DNA of 64,000 bases from Burkholderiales bacterium (GTDB lineage: Bacteria > Pseudomonadota > Gammaproteobacteria > Burkholderiales > Burkholderiaceae_C): positions 62,001 through 126,000 of the forward strand of contig JACPUE010000028.1 in the NCBI GenBank assembly GCA_016192425.1, given 5' to 3'. Position 1 is the stretch's first letter. The number at the start of each line of letters is the position of its first letter. Below are positions 9,192 to 16,188 of the stretch, one piece after another. Both the position numbers and the translations under genes were made by a program. The notes beneath the pieces are model-generated. The model did no database searches. It was not told the DNA's origin and saw only the letters and a program-made list of their open reading frames with translations.

Positions 9192-9929
9192 ATGACCATA
9201 CTGCAAGTAACTGAAATCATGCGCCGCCTGGAGCAGGGTATGACACGCCCGTTTTTGGTCCGTGCAGACGATGATGCCTTGTACATTGCCAAAGGTCGGG
9301 AGACCACGCAGCGGGGCTTGATTGCGGAATGGATCTGTGCGCATCTGGCGCAGCAGTTGGGCTTGCCGGTACCAGCGTTCTCGTTGTTGCAGGTGCCCCC
9401 TGAGCTGGTGTCTGCGCTGGGGCAGGAAATGGCCGCCTTGGGGCAGGGAGCAGTATTTGGCTCTTTGCAGCAAATGGCGGTGCAGGAATTCGCCGTGACC
9501 CAGCTCAAACGGGTAGATGCAGAGCAGCGGCGCATGCTGCTGGCCTTTGACTGGTGGGTGGAAAACGCAGACCGCTCCTTGTCGCCCCATGGTGGCAATC
9601 CCAACTTGCTTTGGAGCGCGGCGGAGAACAAGCTGCTCGTGATTGATCACAACTTGGCGTTCGATGCTGATTTTGATGAAGCGGCATTCTTTGATACCCA
9701 TGTCTTTCGCCAAGAGGCGGCCACCTTGTTTGGTGATTTGGTTTGCCGTGCAGAAATTTCGGCTCAGCTGGAGGTTGCGTTGTCTTGCTATGACGCGGCG
9801 GTGCAGGGCATACCGCCAGAATGGCTATGGCTGGATGGCGAGGTGCGGACTCTGCCGGTTCAGGTAGACTTTGACGCAATCAAGCGCCGGTTGACGCTTC
9901 GCGCCCAGCTTGAGAGAGGTTACCAATGA
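9192..9929 (+). CDS. HipA-like kinase family protein
   Basis: A 245-residue protein of the small HipA_2-type kinase family, shorter than E. coli HipA (about 440). The N-terminal lobe has R-P-F-L-V-R ... YIAKGRETTQRGLIAEW. The catalytic part reads FDWWVENADRSLSPHGGNPNLL (about residues 118-140), with N-A-D-R resembling the HipA catalytic loop, and VIDHNLAFD (about 150-158), where D would bind metal. HipA kinases phosphorylate proteins such as a tRNA synthetase; the target here is unknown. No HipB-like antitoxin is adjacent. Instead the stop overlaps the start of a DUF3037 gene (ATGA). Its base composition is lower in GC than the surrounding housekeeping genes. Confidence 0.8.
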   Translation: MTILQVTEIMRRLEQGMTRPFLVRADDDALYIAKGRETTQRGLIAEWICAHLAQQLGLPVPAFSLLQVPPELVSALGQEMAALGQGAVFGSLQQMAVQEFAVTQLKRVDAEQRRMLLAFDWWVENADRSLSPHGGNPNLLWSAAENKLLVIDHNLAFDADFDEAAFFDTHVFRQEAATLFGDLVCRAEISAQLEVALSCYDAAVQGIPPEWLWLDGEVRTLPVQVDFDAIKRRLTLRAQLERGYQ

Positions 9930-10729
9930 CACACGTTGCCCGCTATTCCATCATTCGATTTCTGCCCTACGCAGAGACGGAGGAGTTCGCCAACGTCGGC
10001 ATCGTCTTATATGCGCCTACTGCGCGCTTTTTCGACTTTCAGCTCTCCAATAAGTGGCGGCGCCTGAGTGGCTTTTTTGACAAGCTGGATAGGCGTGTCT
10101 TTGCGCAAGGTGTTGCCGCTTTTTCTGAAGAGTTGGCTCGTACCCGAGAGATGGCGGGGCAGGAATCTTCTGCCCAGTGGGTGTTCGACGATTTAGTGCG
10201 CCCACGTGAGGCCTTGTTTCGTTTCTCGGCTGTGCGCGCAGTTGTGGCGGAGTCTCCGCAGGCTAAGTTGCAAGAGTTGTTTGACCACTACGTGGAACAC
10301 GACTTTGCAACGCCCGAGTACCAGGAAAAGCTGATTGAGAAGGCCGTTCGTGGTGTGCTGCGACGTGAGGGGTTGAGTGCGCGTTACCAGAGCGCCAAGC
10401 TCGGGGTGGATGGCCTCCAGTTTAAGGTGCCGTTTGCTGAACTTGATGCAGACGGAAAGGCTGTGCGTGTGATCAAGCCCATGCACTTGGCCTACGAAGA
10501 CCCCTTGCGCATACTGGATCATGGCAATCAGTGGCTAGGCCGTTTGCGCCATCTGCAGCGCGTGAAGGCCATGCCTAGATCCATGCTCTTGGCCGTAACG
10601 CAGCCTCCCGTGGATACAGATCGCTTTGGTGCTTTTGAAGAAGTTCGTCGCGATCTGACAAACATGGGGGCCGTGTTTGCAGCGTCCAACGACGAGCTAG
10701 CCTTGCTGAATTTCGCCCAAGCGGCATAA
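9926..10729 (+). CDS. DUF3037 domain-containing protein
   Basis: A 267-residue protein with the N-terminal signature ARYSIIRFLPYAETEEFANV, then G-I-V-L-Y-A-P-T ... F-F-D-F-Q-L, which I recognise as DUF3037. No catalytic motif, signal peptide or membrane segment is seen; function unknown. The ATGA overlap with the HipA-like gene implies translational coupling and roughly matched dosage, so it may be the kinase's partner, regulator, antitoxin or substrate. HipA_2/DUF3037 neighbours are a recurring pair in bacterial genomes. It lies between hsdS and hsdM and is followed immediately by an inverted repeat. Confidence 0.85.
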   Translation: MTHVARYSIIRFLPYAETEEFANVGIVLYAPTARFFDFQLSNKWRRLSGFFDKLDRRVFAQGVAAFSEELARTREMAGQESSAQWVFDDLVRPREALFRFSAVRAVVAESPQAKLQELFDHYVEHDFATPEYQEKLIEKAVRGVLRREGLSARYQSAKLGVDGLQFKVPFAELDADGKAVRVIKPMHLAYEDPLRILDHGNQWLGRLRHLQRVKAMPRSMLLAVTQPPVDTDRFGAFEEVRRDLTNMGAVFAASNDELALLNFAQAA

Positions 10730-10733
10730 AAAA

Positions 10734-10758
10734 GCCCCAGTCTTGTGGCGACTGGGGC
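10734..10758. terminator. Inverted repeat after the DUF3037 gene, probable terminator
   Basis: Perfect 9-bp stem GCCCCAGTC / GACTGGGGC with a 7-base loop. A run of six A lies just before it, so it has a U-tract only for transcripts on the minus strand; for the plus-strand hipA-DUF3037 transcript the hairpin is strong but lacks a T run. It begins 4 bp after the DUF3037 stop. Confidence 0.6.
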
Positions 10759-10848
10759 GATGCCACAACCCAAAGCCTTGGGCAAAGGGTCGCGCAGAGT
10801 TTAGTCGCTGTATCCGAGGCTTCGCAGATTTCTCTTGGTATAGCGTTT

Positions 10849-11275
10849 ATGACCCCTTTCTCCCTCCGCATCTTCGTAGCCGACGGCGACCCCGACGGCA
10901 TTTGAGCAAGCGCCCAAAGCCCCTGCCGCCAAGGCCGGCCCGGTGCTCACCTGCAAGGGCAAGGGCGTGCAGGCCACGGGCTACGAGGCCAGCCAGGGCT
11001 TTGTAGTGCGCGCGGGTTCGCTGGCGGTGGCAGACGCAGTGCCCAGCATGGCGCTGCACGTGCGCGGCATGTATGACCTGCGCCAGGAACTGATCAGCAA
11101 CGGCGTGCTGGCCGTGCAGGGCGCTCTCTTCCAGTTCACGCAGGACTACAGCTTCAGCTCTCCCAGCACGGCAGCCGCTGTGGTGTTGGGCCGCAGCGCC
11201 AATGGGCGCGTGGAGTGGAAGGCGGCGGACGGGCGTACGCTGAAGGAGCTGCAGGAGGCGGAGGCGGGGCAGTAG
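10849..11275 (+). pseudogene. Remnant of a GIY-YIG / DUF4357 nuclease gene
   Basis: The reading frame at 10849 starts MTPFSLRIFVADGDPDG, the usual N-terminus of GIY-YIG nuclease-family proteins that carry a C-terminal DUF4357 domain, and then stops at TGA (10903). In another frame the C-terminal domain continues: lysine/alanine-rich linker, L-T-C-K-G-K-G-V-Q-A-T-G-Y ... GFVVRAGS ... LRQELISNGVL ... FTQDYSFSSPSTAA ... VLGRSANGR-x-E-W-K. The whole GIY-YIG catalytic core is missing and the frame changes between residue 18 and the linker, so a deletion fused both ends. Intact relatives are about 300 residues and often sit near type I restriction genes. Confidence 0.75.
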
Positions 11276-11285
11276 TCCTGCTTCT

Positions 11286-11336
11286 GTTTTGATAGCTTCT
11301 TGCGCACATCCCACGCGGGCTGGAGGCCTATTTCTC
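11286..11336 (-). repeat. Dispersed repeat, family A
   Basis: TTTTGATAGCTTCTTGCGCA, then a variable middle and GGGCTGGAGGCCTATTT match the minus-strand form of family A. Its end overlaps the last two codons and the stop of the vapC-type gene (11328), so the toxin's C-terminus is encoded by the repeat. Confidence 0.65.
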
Positions 11337-11741
11337 CCAAGGATTGACCAACTGAACCCCGGTGTTCACAAAGTCTTGCGTATTGCGCGTGGCCACCGTA
11401 AACCCATGCTCCAACGCGGTGGCGGCAATCATGGCATCGCGCTCAAACCGCGGATCGGGCACGTGCAGCGCGGCGCACATGCTTGCGGCCTGTTCGGTGA
11501 ATGGCAGGATGCGTCCCGCGAAAGCTGTCCGCACGCCGGTCAGCCAAACCCGAAGCGCCGCGCCTTGTGGTGGAGTTCGCCGCTCAAGTAACAGGATGCC
11601 TTTTTCCAGTTCCAGGATGGTGATGGCGCTCAGGTACAGCATGCTGGCGCGGTGTTGCGCCGCCCAGTTGCGCACTTCGGGAGACTGGTTGGGCTTGCCT
11701 TGACGCAGTTCCGAGATGACGTTGGTGTCCAGAAGGAACAT
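11328..11741 (-). CDS. vapC: VapC-type PIN-domain toxin
   Basis: A 137-residue PIN-domain ribonuclease, the toxin of a type II toxin-antitoxin pair. Metal-binding acidic residues are visible: D5 in FLLDTNVISEL, E44 in ITILELEKG, and the later acidic pair D95 and D102 in PDPRFERDAMIAATA; the final T-R-N-T-Q-D-F supplies the fourth position. Such toxins cleave RNA, often tRNA. It starts 9 bp after the stop of the Phd/YefM antitoxin gene, in the antitoxin-first order typical of these operons. The last codons lie inside a family A repeat. Close in type to FitB/VapC proteins. Confidence 0.88.
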   Translation of the reverse strand: MFLLDTNVISELRQGKPNQSPEVRNWAAQHRASMLYLSAITILELEKGILLLERRTPPQGAALRVWLTGVRTAFAGRILPFTEQAASMCAALHVPDPRFERDAMIAATALEHGFTVATRNTQDFVNTGVQLVNPWEK

Positions 11742-11750
11742 GCAGCCCGC

Positions 11751-12011
11751 CTATTCCAACTCGGCGGCGCGGGTGGTGATGTGCAGGCGTGGTGCGTCAA
11801 ATTCGATACCGTCGCCACCGGCAATCTGGTCCATCACCGCCAATAGCGAAGGCTCACCTTGCCCGACCATGCGGTAGTAGTCGTCGATCTTCAGCAGCGC
11901 GTAGGCAGGGCGGCCGCGGTCGGTGATGAACACGGGGCCCTCTGCGGCGGCGCGTTTGGCACTGGACACGTCGCGTGTGAAGTCGCGGCTGGAGAAGGTA
12001 TGAACGGACAT
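11751..12011 (-). CDS. Phd/YefM-family antitoxin
   Basis: An 86-residue protein, MSVHTFSSRDFTRDVSSAKR then GPVFITDRGRPAYALLKIDDY, the Phd/YefM DNA-binding fold (R-D-F ... A-K-x-A-A ... G-P-V-x-I-T-x-R-G-x-P). It should bind and silence the PIN toxin through its C-terminal tail and repress its own promoter. The start at 12011 is preceded by AGGAG. A good sigma70 promoter with an inverted repeat over the -10 lies directly upstream (12034-12068). It is divergent from the AbrB-PIN pair. Confidence 0.85.
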   Translation of the reverse strand: MSVHTFSSRDFTRDVSSAKRAAAEGPVFITDRGRPAYALLKIDDYYRMVGQGEPSLLAVMDQIAGGDGIEFDAPRLHITTRAAELE

Positions 12012-12033
12012 GGAGGACTCCTCTAGAGGAATT

Positions 12034-12068
12034 GTTTGTATGTTATGACAAACTCTCGGTGCCGTCAA
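12034..12068 (-). promoter_or_regulatory. Promoter and probable operator of the Phd-VapC operon
   Basis: On the minus strand TTGACG (12068-12063) and TAACAT (12045-12040) are 17 bp apart, close to sigma70 consensus. The inverted repeat GTTTGT-N8-ACAAAC (12034-12053) covers the -10, a position that fits autorepression by the Phd-type antitoxin. The antitoxin ATG lies about 22 bp further on. Confidence 0.65.
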
Positions 12069-12082
12069 AGCAACTGTATGGC

Positions 12083-12111
12083 TGGACAGGATTGCACGCC
12101 ATGGTTAAAGT
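12083..12111 (+). promoter_or_regulatory. Possible promoter of the AbrB-PIN pair
   Basis: TGGACA (12083-12088) and TAAAGT (12106-12111) are spaced by 17 bp. If used, transcription would begin after the ATGs at 12101 and 12113 and favour the ATG at 12140. Both hexamers deviate from consensus, so this is tentative. Confidence 0.35.
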
Positions 12112-12139
12112 AATGAATCCTTACTTTACGCCAAATGCC

Positions 12140-12460
12140 ATGCTTGCCAAAATCACTTCTAAGAATCAGCTCACGCTGCCCAAGAGCGTGACGCAGGCCG
12201 TGGGTGCCACGGAATATTTTGATGTGGAGGCCCGTGCCGGGCAGATCATTCTCACGCCCGTGCGTATTCAGCGCGGGGACGCAGTGCGAGCCAAGCTGGC
12301 CGAGCTTGAGTTGACGGATGACGACATGGCTGCTGCCGTAGCCTGGGCCAGAGCACCTCAAGCCACACCGGCTATGGCTGCCGAGCCAGTGGCGCCGTAT
12401 GCGGTGACCCCTGCCAAGCCCAAAAAAGCGGCTGCCAAGAAGCCTCTGCACAAAGCATGA
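12140..12460 (+). CDS. AbrB/MazE/SpoVT-type DNA-binding antitoxin
   Basis: A 106-residue protein starting MLAKITSKNQLTLPKSV, the swapped-hairpin AbrB DNA-binding signature (K-I-T-S-K-N-Q-L-T-L-P), then E-Y-F-D-V-x-x-x-x-G-x-I-I-L-T-P. A lysine/alanine-rich tail (KPKKAAAKK) ends it. In-frame ATGs at 12101 and 12113 are alternatives; 12140 is preferred because it begins just before the conserved domain and fits the possible promoter. The stop overlaps the PIN gene start (ATGA), which identifies it as the antitoxin partner. Confidence 0.82.
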   Translation: MLAKITSKNQLTLPKSVTQAVGATEYFDVEARAGQIILTPVRIQRGDAVRAKLAELELTDDDMAAAVAWARAPQATPAMAAEPVAPYAVTPAKPKKAAAKKPLHKA

Positions 12461-12897
12461 GCGCTCCTGTACGTGTGGTGCTGGACACAAACGTGGTGTT
12501 GTCCGCGCTGGTGTTCGGCGGTGGTGCTGCAGGGCAGGTGCGGAGCGCTTGGCAAAAGGGTGCACTGGTGCCGTTGGCTAGCACCGCCACGGTGCAAGAG
12601 CTGGTCCGGGTGTTGGCCTACCCCAAGTTCCGCCTCTCCCAAGCTGAGCAGGACGAATTGCTGGCCGACTACCTGCCGTACACGCAGATCGTGCGCATCC
12701 CCCAGCCGCCGCCCCAGGTACCCCCGTGCCGCGATGTGATGGACGAGCCGTTTATGCACCTGGCAGTGGCGGGCAAGGCGCAAGTGCTGGTGTCTGGCGA
12801 CAGGGATCTGTTGGCCATTGCCGCAGAGTTTGAGCAGGCCAGCGGTTGCCCGATTTTGACTTTGGATGTCTTCTGCAAGGCCTACTGTGAGGTGTAA
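12457..12897 (+). CDS. PIN-family putative toxin (TIGR00305 type)
   Basis: A 146-residue protein: RVVLDTNVVLSALVFGG at the N-terminus with acidic D10, then TVQELVRVLAYPKFRL, the motif C-R-D-V-M-D-E-P-F and L-V-S-G-D-R-D-L-L near the C-terminus. These are the conserved acidic positions of the 'PIN family putative toxin' group, a clade separate from ordinary VapC. It probably degrades RNA and is held in check by the AbrB-type protein encoded immediately upstream. Translational coupling is expected from the 4-base overlap. It ends 22 bp before hsdM. Confidence 0.85.
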   Translation: MSAPVRVVLDTNVVLSALVFGGGAAGQVRSAWQKGALVPLASTATVQELVRVLAYPKFRLSQAEQDELLADYLPYTQIVRIPQPPPQVPPCRDVMDEPFMHLAVAGKAQVLVSGDRDLLAIAAEFEQASGCPILTLDVFCKAYCEV

Positions 12898-12919
12898 TGC
12901 CCGCTACTGATTAAACCTA

Positions 12920-14416
12920 ATGAACACCACCACCAACTCCCTCGTCCAGAAACTCTGGAACTACTGCAACGTGCTGCGCGATGACGGCATGAGCTATGGC
13001 GACTATGTGGAGCAACTCACCTATCTGCTGTTCCTGAAGATGGCCGACGAGCGCAGCGCACCGCCCTACAACCAGCCCAGCATCGTGCCCGCAGCCTATG
13101 CATGGCCCACGCTGCTGGCCCAGGATGGCGACGAGCTGTTTGACCACTACCGCCACGTGCTGGAAAGGCTGGGGCAGGAAAAGGGCACGCTGGGCCTGAT
13201 TTTTGGCAAGGCGCAAAACAAGTTCCAGGACCCGGCCAAGCTGCGCCGTGTGATCGTCGATCTGATCGGCGCTGAAACCTGGACGGTGCTGGGCGCCGAC
13301 GTGAAGGGCGACGCCTACGAGGGCCTGCTGGAGAAAAACGCGCAAGACACCAAGAGCGGTGCGGGCCAGTACTTCACGCCGCGTGCGCTGATCCAGGCCA
13401 TGGTGGACTGCATCGCACCGCTGCCCGCCGAGCGCATTTGTGACCCGGCCTGTGGCACGGGCGGCTTCTTGTTCACCGCGCACAACTACATCACCGCCCA
13501 CAACAAAAGCCTGACGCGCGACCAGCTCAAGCACCTGAAGGAAAAGGCCTTTACCGGCTATGAGCTGGTGCAGGCCACGGCGCGCGTGTGTGCAATGAAC
13601 CTCATGTTGCACGGCATTGGTTCTGAAAAATCGGTGCCCGTGGTGGTGGGCGACGCGCTGGCGGCCGACCCTGGCGAGCGCTATGAGGTGGTGCTGGCCA
13701 ACCCGCCCTTTGGCAAGAAGAGCAGCACCGTCATCGTGGGTGAAGACGGCCGCACCAGCACCGAAAAAGACACCATCGAGCGCGACGACTTCTGGGCTAC
13801 CACCAGCAACAAGCAGCTCAACTTTGTGCAGCACATCAAGACGTTGCTGACCACGCACGGACGCGCGGCGGTGGTGCTGCCCGACAACGTGCTGTTTGAA
13901 GGCGGCGCGGGCGAGACCATCCGCAAAAAGCTGCTGCACGAGTGTGATGTGCACACGCTGCTGCGTTTACCCACCGGCCTGTTCTACGCCCAGGGCGTGA
14001 AGGCGAACGTGCTGTTCTTCGAGAAGAAGGGTGCGAACGAAACGCCGTGGACGAAGCAGCTGTGGATTTACGACCTGCGCACCAACAAGCACTTCACGCT
14101 CAAAACCAACCCGCTCACGCGCGCTGACCTGGACGAGTTTGTGGCGCTGTACCAAGTGGGCAACCGCCACCAGCGGCAGGCCACCTGGTCGCCCGAGAAC
14201 CCCGAGGGCCGCTGGCGCGCCTACAGCTATGACGAGCTGGTGGCGCGGGACAAGACCAGCCTGGACATCTTCTGGCTCAAGGACGATTCATTGGCCGACA
14301 GCGACAACCTGCCCGCGCCGGGCGTGATTGCGCAGGAGATCGTGGAAGACCTGCAGGCGGCGCTGGAGCAGTTCAGGCTGATTGCGGCCGACATGACCGA
14401 AGGTGCTATCGAATAG
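12920..14416 (+). CDS. hsdM: Type I restriction-modification N6-adenine methyltransferase subunit M
   Basis: A 498-residue modification subunit that methylates adenine in the HsdS-defined target and protects host DNA. The N-terminal helical domain reads LVQKLWNYCNVLRDDGMSYGDYVEQLTYLLFLKMADE. The SAM motif DPACGTGGF is at about residues 174-182 and the catalytic NPPF at about 261-264. The C-terminal part contacts HsdS. It lies 3.7 kb downstream of hsdS, separated by toxin-antitoxin genes, so it must be expressed from its own promoter or a long transcript. No truncation is seen. Confidence 0.95.
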   Translation: MNTTTNSLVQKLWNYCNVLRDDGMSYGDYVEQLTYLLFLKMADERSAPPYNQPSIVPAAYAWPTLLAQDGDELFDHYRHVLERLGQEKGTLGLIFGKAQNKFQDPAKLRRVIVDLIGAETWTVLGADVKGDAYEGLLEKNAQDTKSGAGQYFTPRALIQAMVDCIAPLPAERICDPACGTGGFLFTAHNYITAHNKSLTRDQLKHLKEKAFTGYELVQATARVCAMNLMLHGIGSEKSVPVVVGDALAADPGERYEVVLANPPFGKKSSTVIVGEDGRTSTEKDTIERDDFWATTSNKQLNFVQHIKTLLTTHGRAAVVLPDNVLFEGGAGETIRKKLLHECDVHTLLRLPTGLFYAQGVKANVLFFEKKGANETPWTKQLWIYDLRTNKHFTLKTNPLTRADLDEFVALYQVGNRHQRQATWSPENPEGRWRAYSYDELVARDKTSLDIFWLKDDSLADSDNLPAPGVIAQEIVEDLQAALEQFRLIAADMTEGAIE

Positions 14417-14546
14417 GTGCTCGCTCACCCACCCTTGATGCAGGGGGAGTGACCTGGTTCAACTGCGCTGATGGAACGCAGTGTTGCAGCGCCGGGGGCT
14501 TTTCTTGCGCGCGCAATGCCGCTCCAATACACCCAGGAGCATTGCC

Positions 14547-15590
14547 ATGACCACTTCCTCGCCCATCCTGTCCACCCAGCCCCTGGGCCCGCTGTGGCCC
14601 ACGCTGGATCCGTTCCTGTTCTGCGCCCACCACGATGACGCCTACCCGGCGGGCAACGGAGCCTTCGGCCCAGCGTCCCACCTGCTGGGCGGGCGCCAGA
14701 TCGGCAGCGACTTCAGCCGCCAGGACGGCTGGAGCATGTACCACGGTGAGACGGTACCGGGCTTTCCGGTGCACCCGCACCGGGGCTTCGAGACGGTGAC
14801 GCTGGTGCGCAAGGGCCTGATCGACCATGCCGACTCGCTGGGCGCAGCCGCGCGCTTTGGCGGTGGCGATGTGCAGTGGGTGACGGCGGGGCGGGGCATT
14901 CAGCATTCCGAGATGTTCCCCTTGCTGCGCACCGACGGGCCGAACCCGCTGGAGCTGTTCCAGGTGTGGCTGAACCTGCCCGCGCGCCAGAAGATGGCGG
15001 CGCCGCACTTCACCATGTTCTGGGCCGAGCGCATTCCGCGTCTGGCGCACCGCGACGAGGCCGGGCGCCTGACCACTGTCACCGTGGTGGCGGGTGCGCT
15101 GCCCGGCGCCGCCGACCCGCTGGCGCCGCCGCCCGAATCCTGGGCTGCGCAGCCCGACGCCGACGTGGCCATCTGGACGCTGCACCTGGAGCCCGGCGCC
15201 CAGTGGCGGCTGCCCGCAGCGCACGGCACTGGCACGAAGCGCATGCTGTACTTCTTTGCGGGCCAGGGCCTGCGCGTGGGGCCGCAGAACCTCGGCGCGC
15301 ACGCCGCGCTGGAGCTGGTGGCGGGCCAGGACTGGCTGCTCACCAACACCGGCACCAGCGCCGTGGAATGCCTGCTGCTGCAAGGCCAGCCGCTGGGAGA
15401 GCCGGTGGCGCAGTACGGCCCGTTTGTGATGAACACGCGCGAGGAGATCCTGCAGGCCATGGCGGACTACCGCCGCACGCAGTTTGGTGGCTGGCCCTGG
15501 CCGGACAGCGCCCCGGTGCATGGCGGCGTGCCACGGCGCTTTGCGCGCTACCCCGGCGCGCAGGCCGACACCTTGCCGGGCGGGGCTTGA
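14547..15590 (+). CDS. Pirin-family protein
   Basis: A 347-residue bicupin protein. The N-terminal cupin has H-P-H-R-G-F-E-T-V-T (about residues 75-84) and GIQHSEM (about 117-123), which give the H-H-H-E metal ligands of pirins; E-L-F-Q-V-W-L-N-L-P follows. It is longer than the usual 230-300 residues, with extra sequence at the N-terminus (F-C-A-H-H-D-D) and an extended C-terminal cupin. Pirins are iron-binding proteins; some have quercetinase or regulatory activity, which cannot be decided here. AGGAGC lies before the ATG at 14547. Confidence 0.85.
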   Translation: MTTSSPILSTQPLGPLWPTLDPFLFCAHHDDAYPAGNGAFGPASHLLGGRQIGSDFSRQDGWSMYHGETVPGFPVHPHRGFETVTLVRKGLIDHADSLGAAARFGGGDVQWVTAGRGIQHSEMFPLLRTDGPNPLELFQVWLNLPARQKMAAPHFTMFWAERIPRLAHRDEAGRLTTVTVVAGALPGAADPLAPPPESWAAQPDADVAIWTLHLEPGAQWRLPAAHGTGTKRMLYFFAGQGLRVGPQNLGAHAALELVAGQDWLLTNTGTSAVECLLLQGQPLGEPVAQYGPFVMNTREEILQAMADYRRTQFGGWPWPDSAPVHGGVPRRFARYPGAQADTLPGGA

Positions 15591-15633
15591 GGGTCTGAGA
15601 GAAAATCCCCGCTTTGCCTTCCGAAAGCGCCGC

Positions 15634-16104
15634 ATGAACATCAGCAAAGACACCGCCGTCACCCTCAGCTACCAGGTGACCACGCCCCAGGGCAAGCCGC
15701 TGGACGCTGGCAACCTGGCCTACCTGCACGGCGGCTACGAGAACATCTTCGCCAAGGTGGAGGCCGCGCTGGAGGGCCAGGCCGTGGGCTTTGCCACCAC
15801 CATCGATCTGGCCGTGGAGGACGCCTTCGGCGCGCGTGACGAGAGCCTGGTGCGCACCATCCCCAAGAGCGAATTCCCGCCCGGCGTGAAGGTGGGCGGC
15901 CAACTGCAGGGCGTGGGCAACGACGGCCAGCCCCAGGTGTTCAACGTGGTGAAGATCAAGGGCCCCGAGGTGCACCTCGACGGCAACCACCCGCTGGCCG
16001 GGCAGGCGCTGCGCTTTGCCTGCAAGGTGACGGCCGTGCGCGCCGCCTCGGCCGAGGAAATCACACACCGCCACGTGCACGGCGCCCACGGGCATCATCA
16101 CTGA
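15634..16104 (+). CDS. SlyD-like FKBP-type peptidyl-prolyl isomerase
   Basis: A 156-residue cytoplasmic protein with the FKBP fold interrupted by an insert-in-flap domain: D-T-A-V-T-L-S-Y at the start, Y-L-H-G-G-Y-E-N-I-F-A-K-V-E-x-A-L-E-G in the core, and E-D-A-F-G-x-R-D-E-S-L-V in the flap. SlyD proteins fold proteins and carry metals, and this one ends in a histidine-rich tail (HRHVHGAHGHHH) suited to nickel or zinc binding. It is 44 bp downstream of the pirin gene, possibly cotranscribed. A GC-rich repeat follows its stop. Confidence 0.88.
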   Translation: MNISKDTAVTLSYQVTTPQGKPLDAGNLAYLHGGYENIFAKVEAALEGQAVGFATTIDLAVEDAFGARDESLVRTIPKSEFPPGVKVGGQLQGVGNDGQPQVFNVVKIKGPEVHLDGNHPLAGQALRFACKVTAVRAASAEEITHRHVHGAHGHHH

Positions 16105-16105
16105 C

Positions 16106-16187
16106 ATCCCCCTGAGGCGCTTTGCGCCTTCCCCCTTCTCTCGCCTTGCTGCGCAATGCGGGAAGGGGGACACCGCCAGCGCGGCGG
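16106..16187 (+). repeat. Dispersed GC-rich palindromic repeat, family B
   Basis: CCCCCTGAGGCGC-TTT-GCGCC followed by CCCCCTTCTC ... GGGAAGGGGG and ACACCGCCAGCGCGGCGGG. The arms form two hairpins. The same order of blocks recurs at 30141-30260 (inverted) and 56838-56953. Here it lies between two convergent genes and could act as a bidirectional terminator. Confidence 0.8.
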
Positions 16188-16188
16188 G

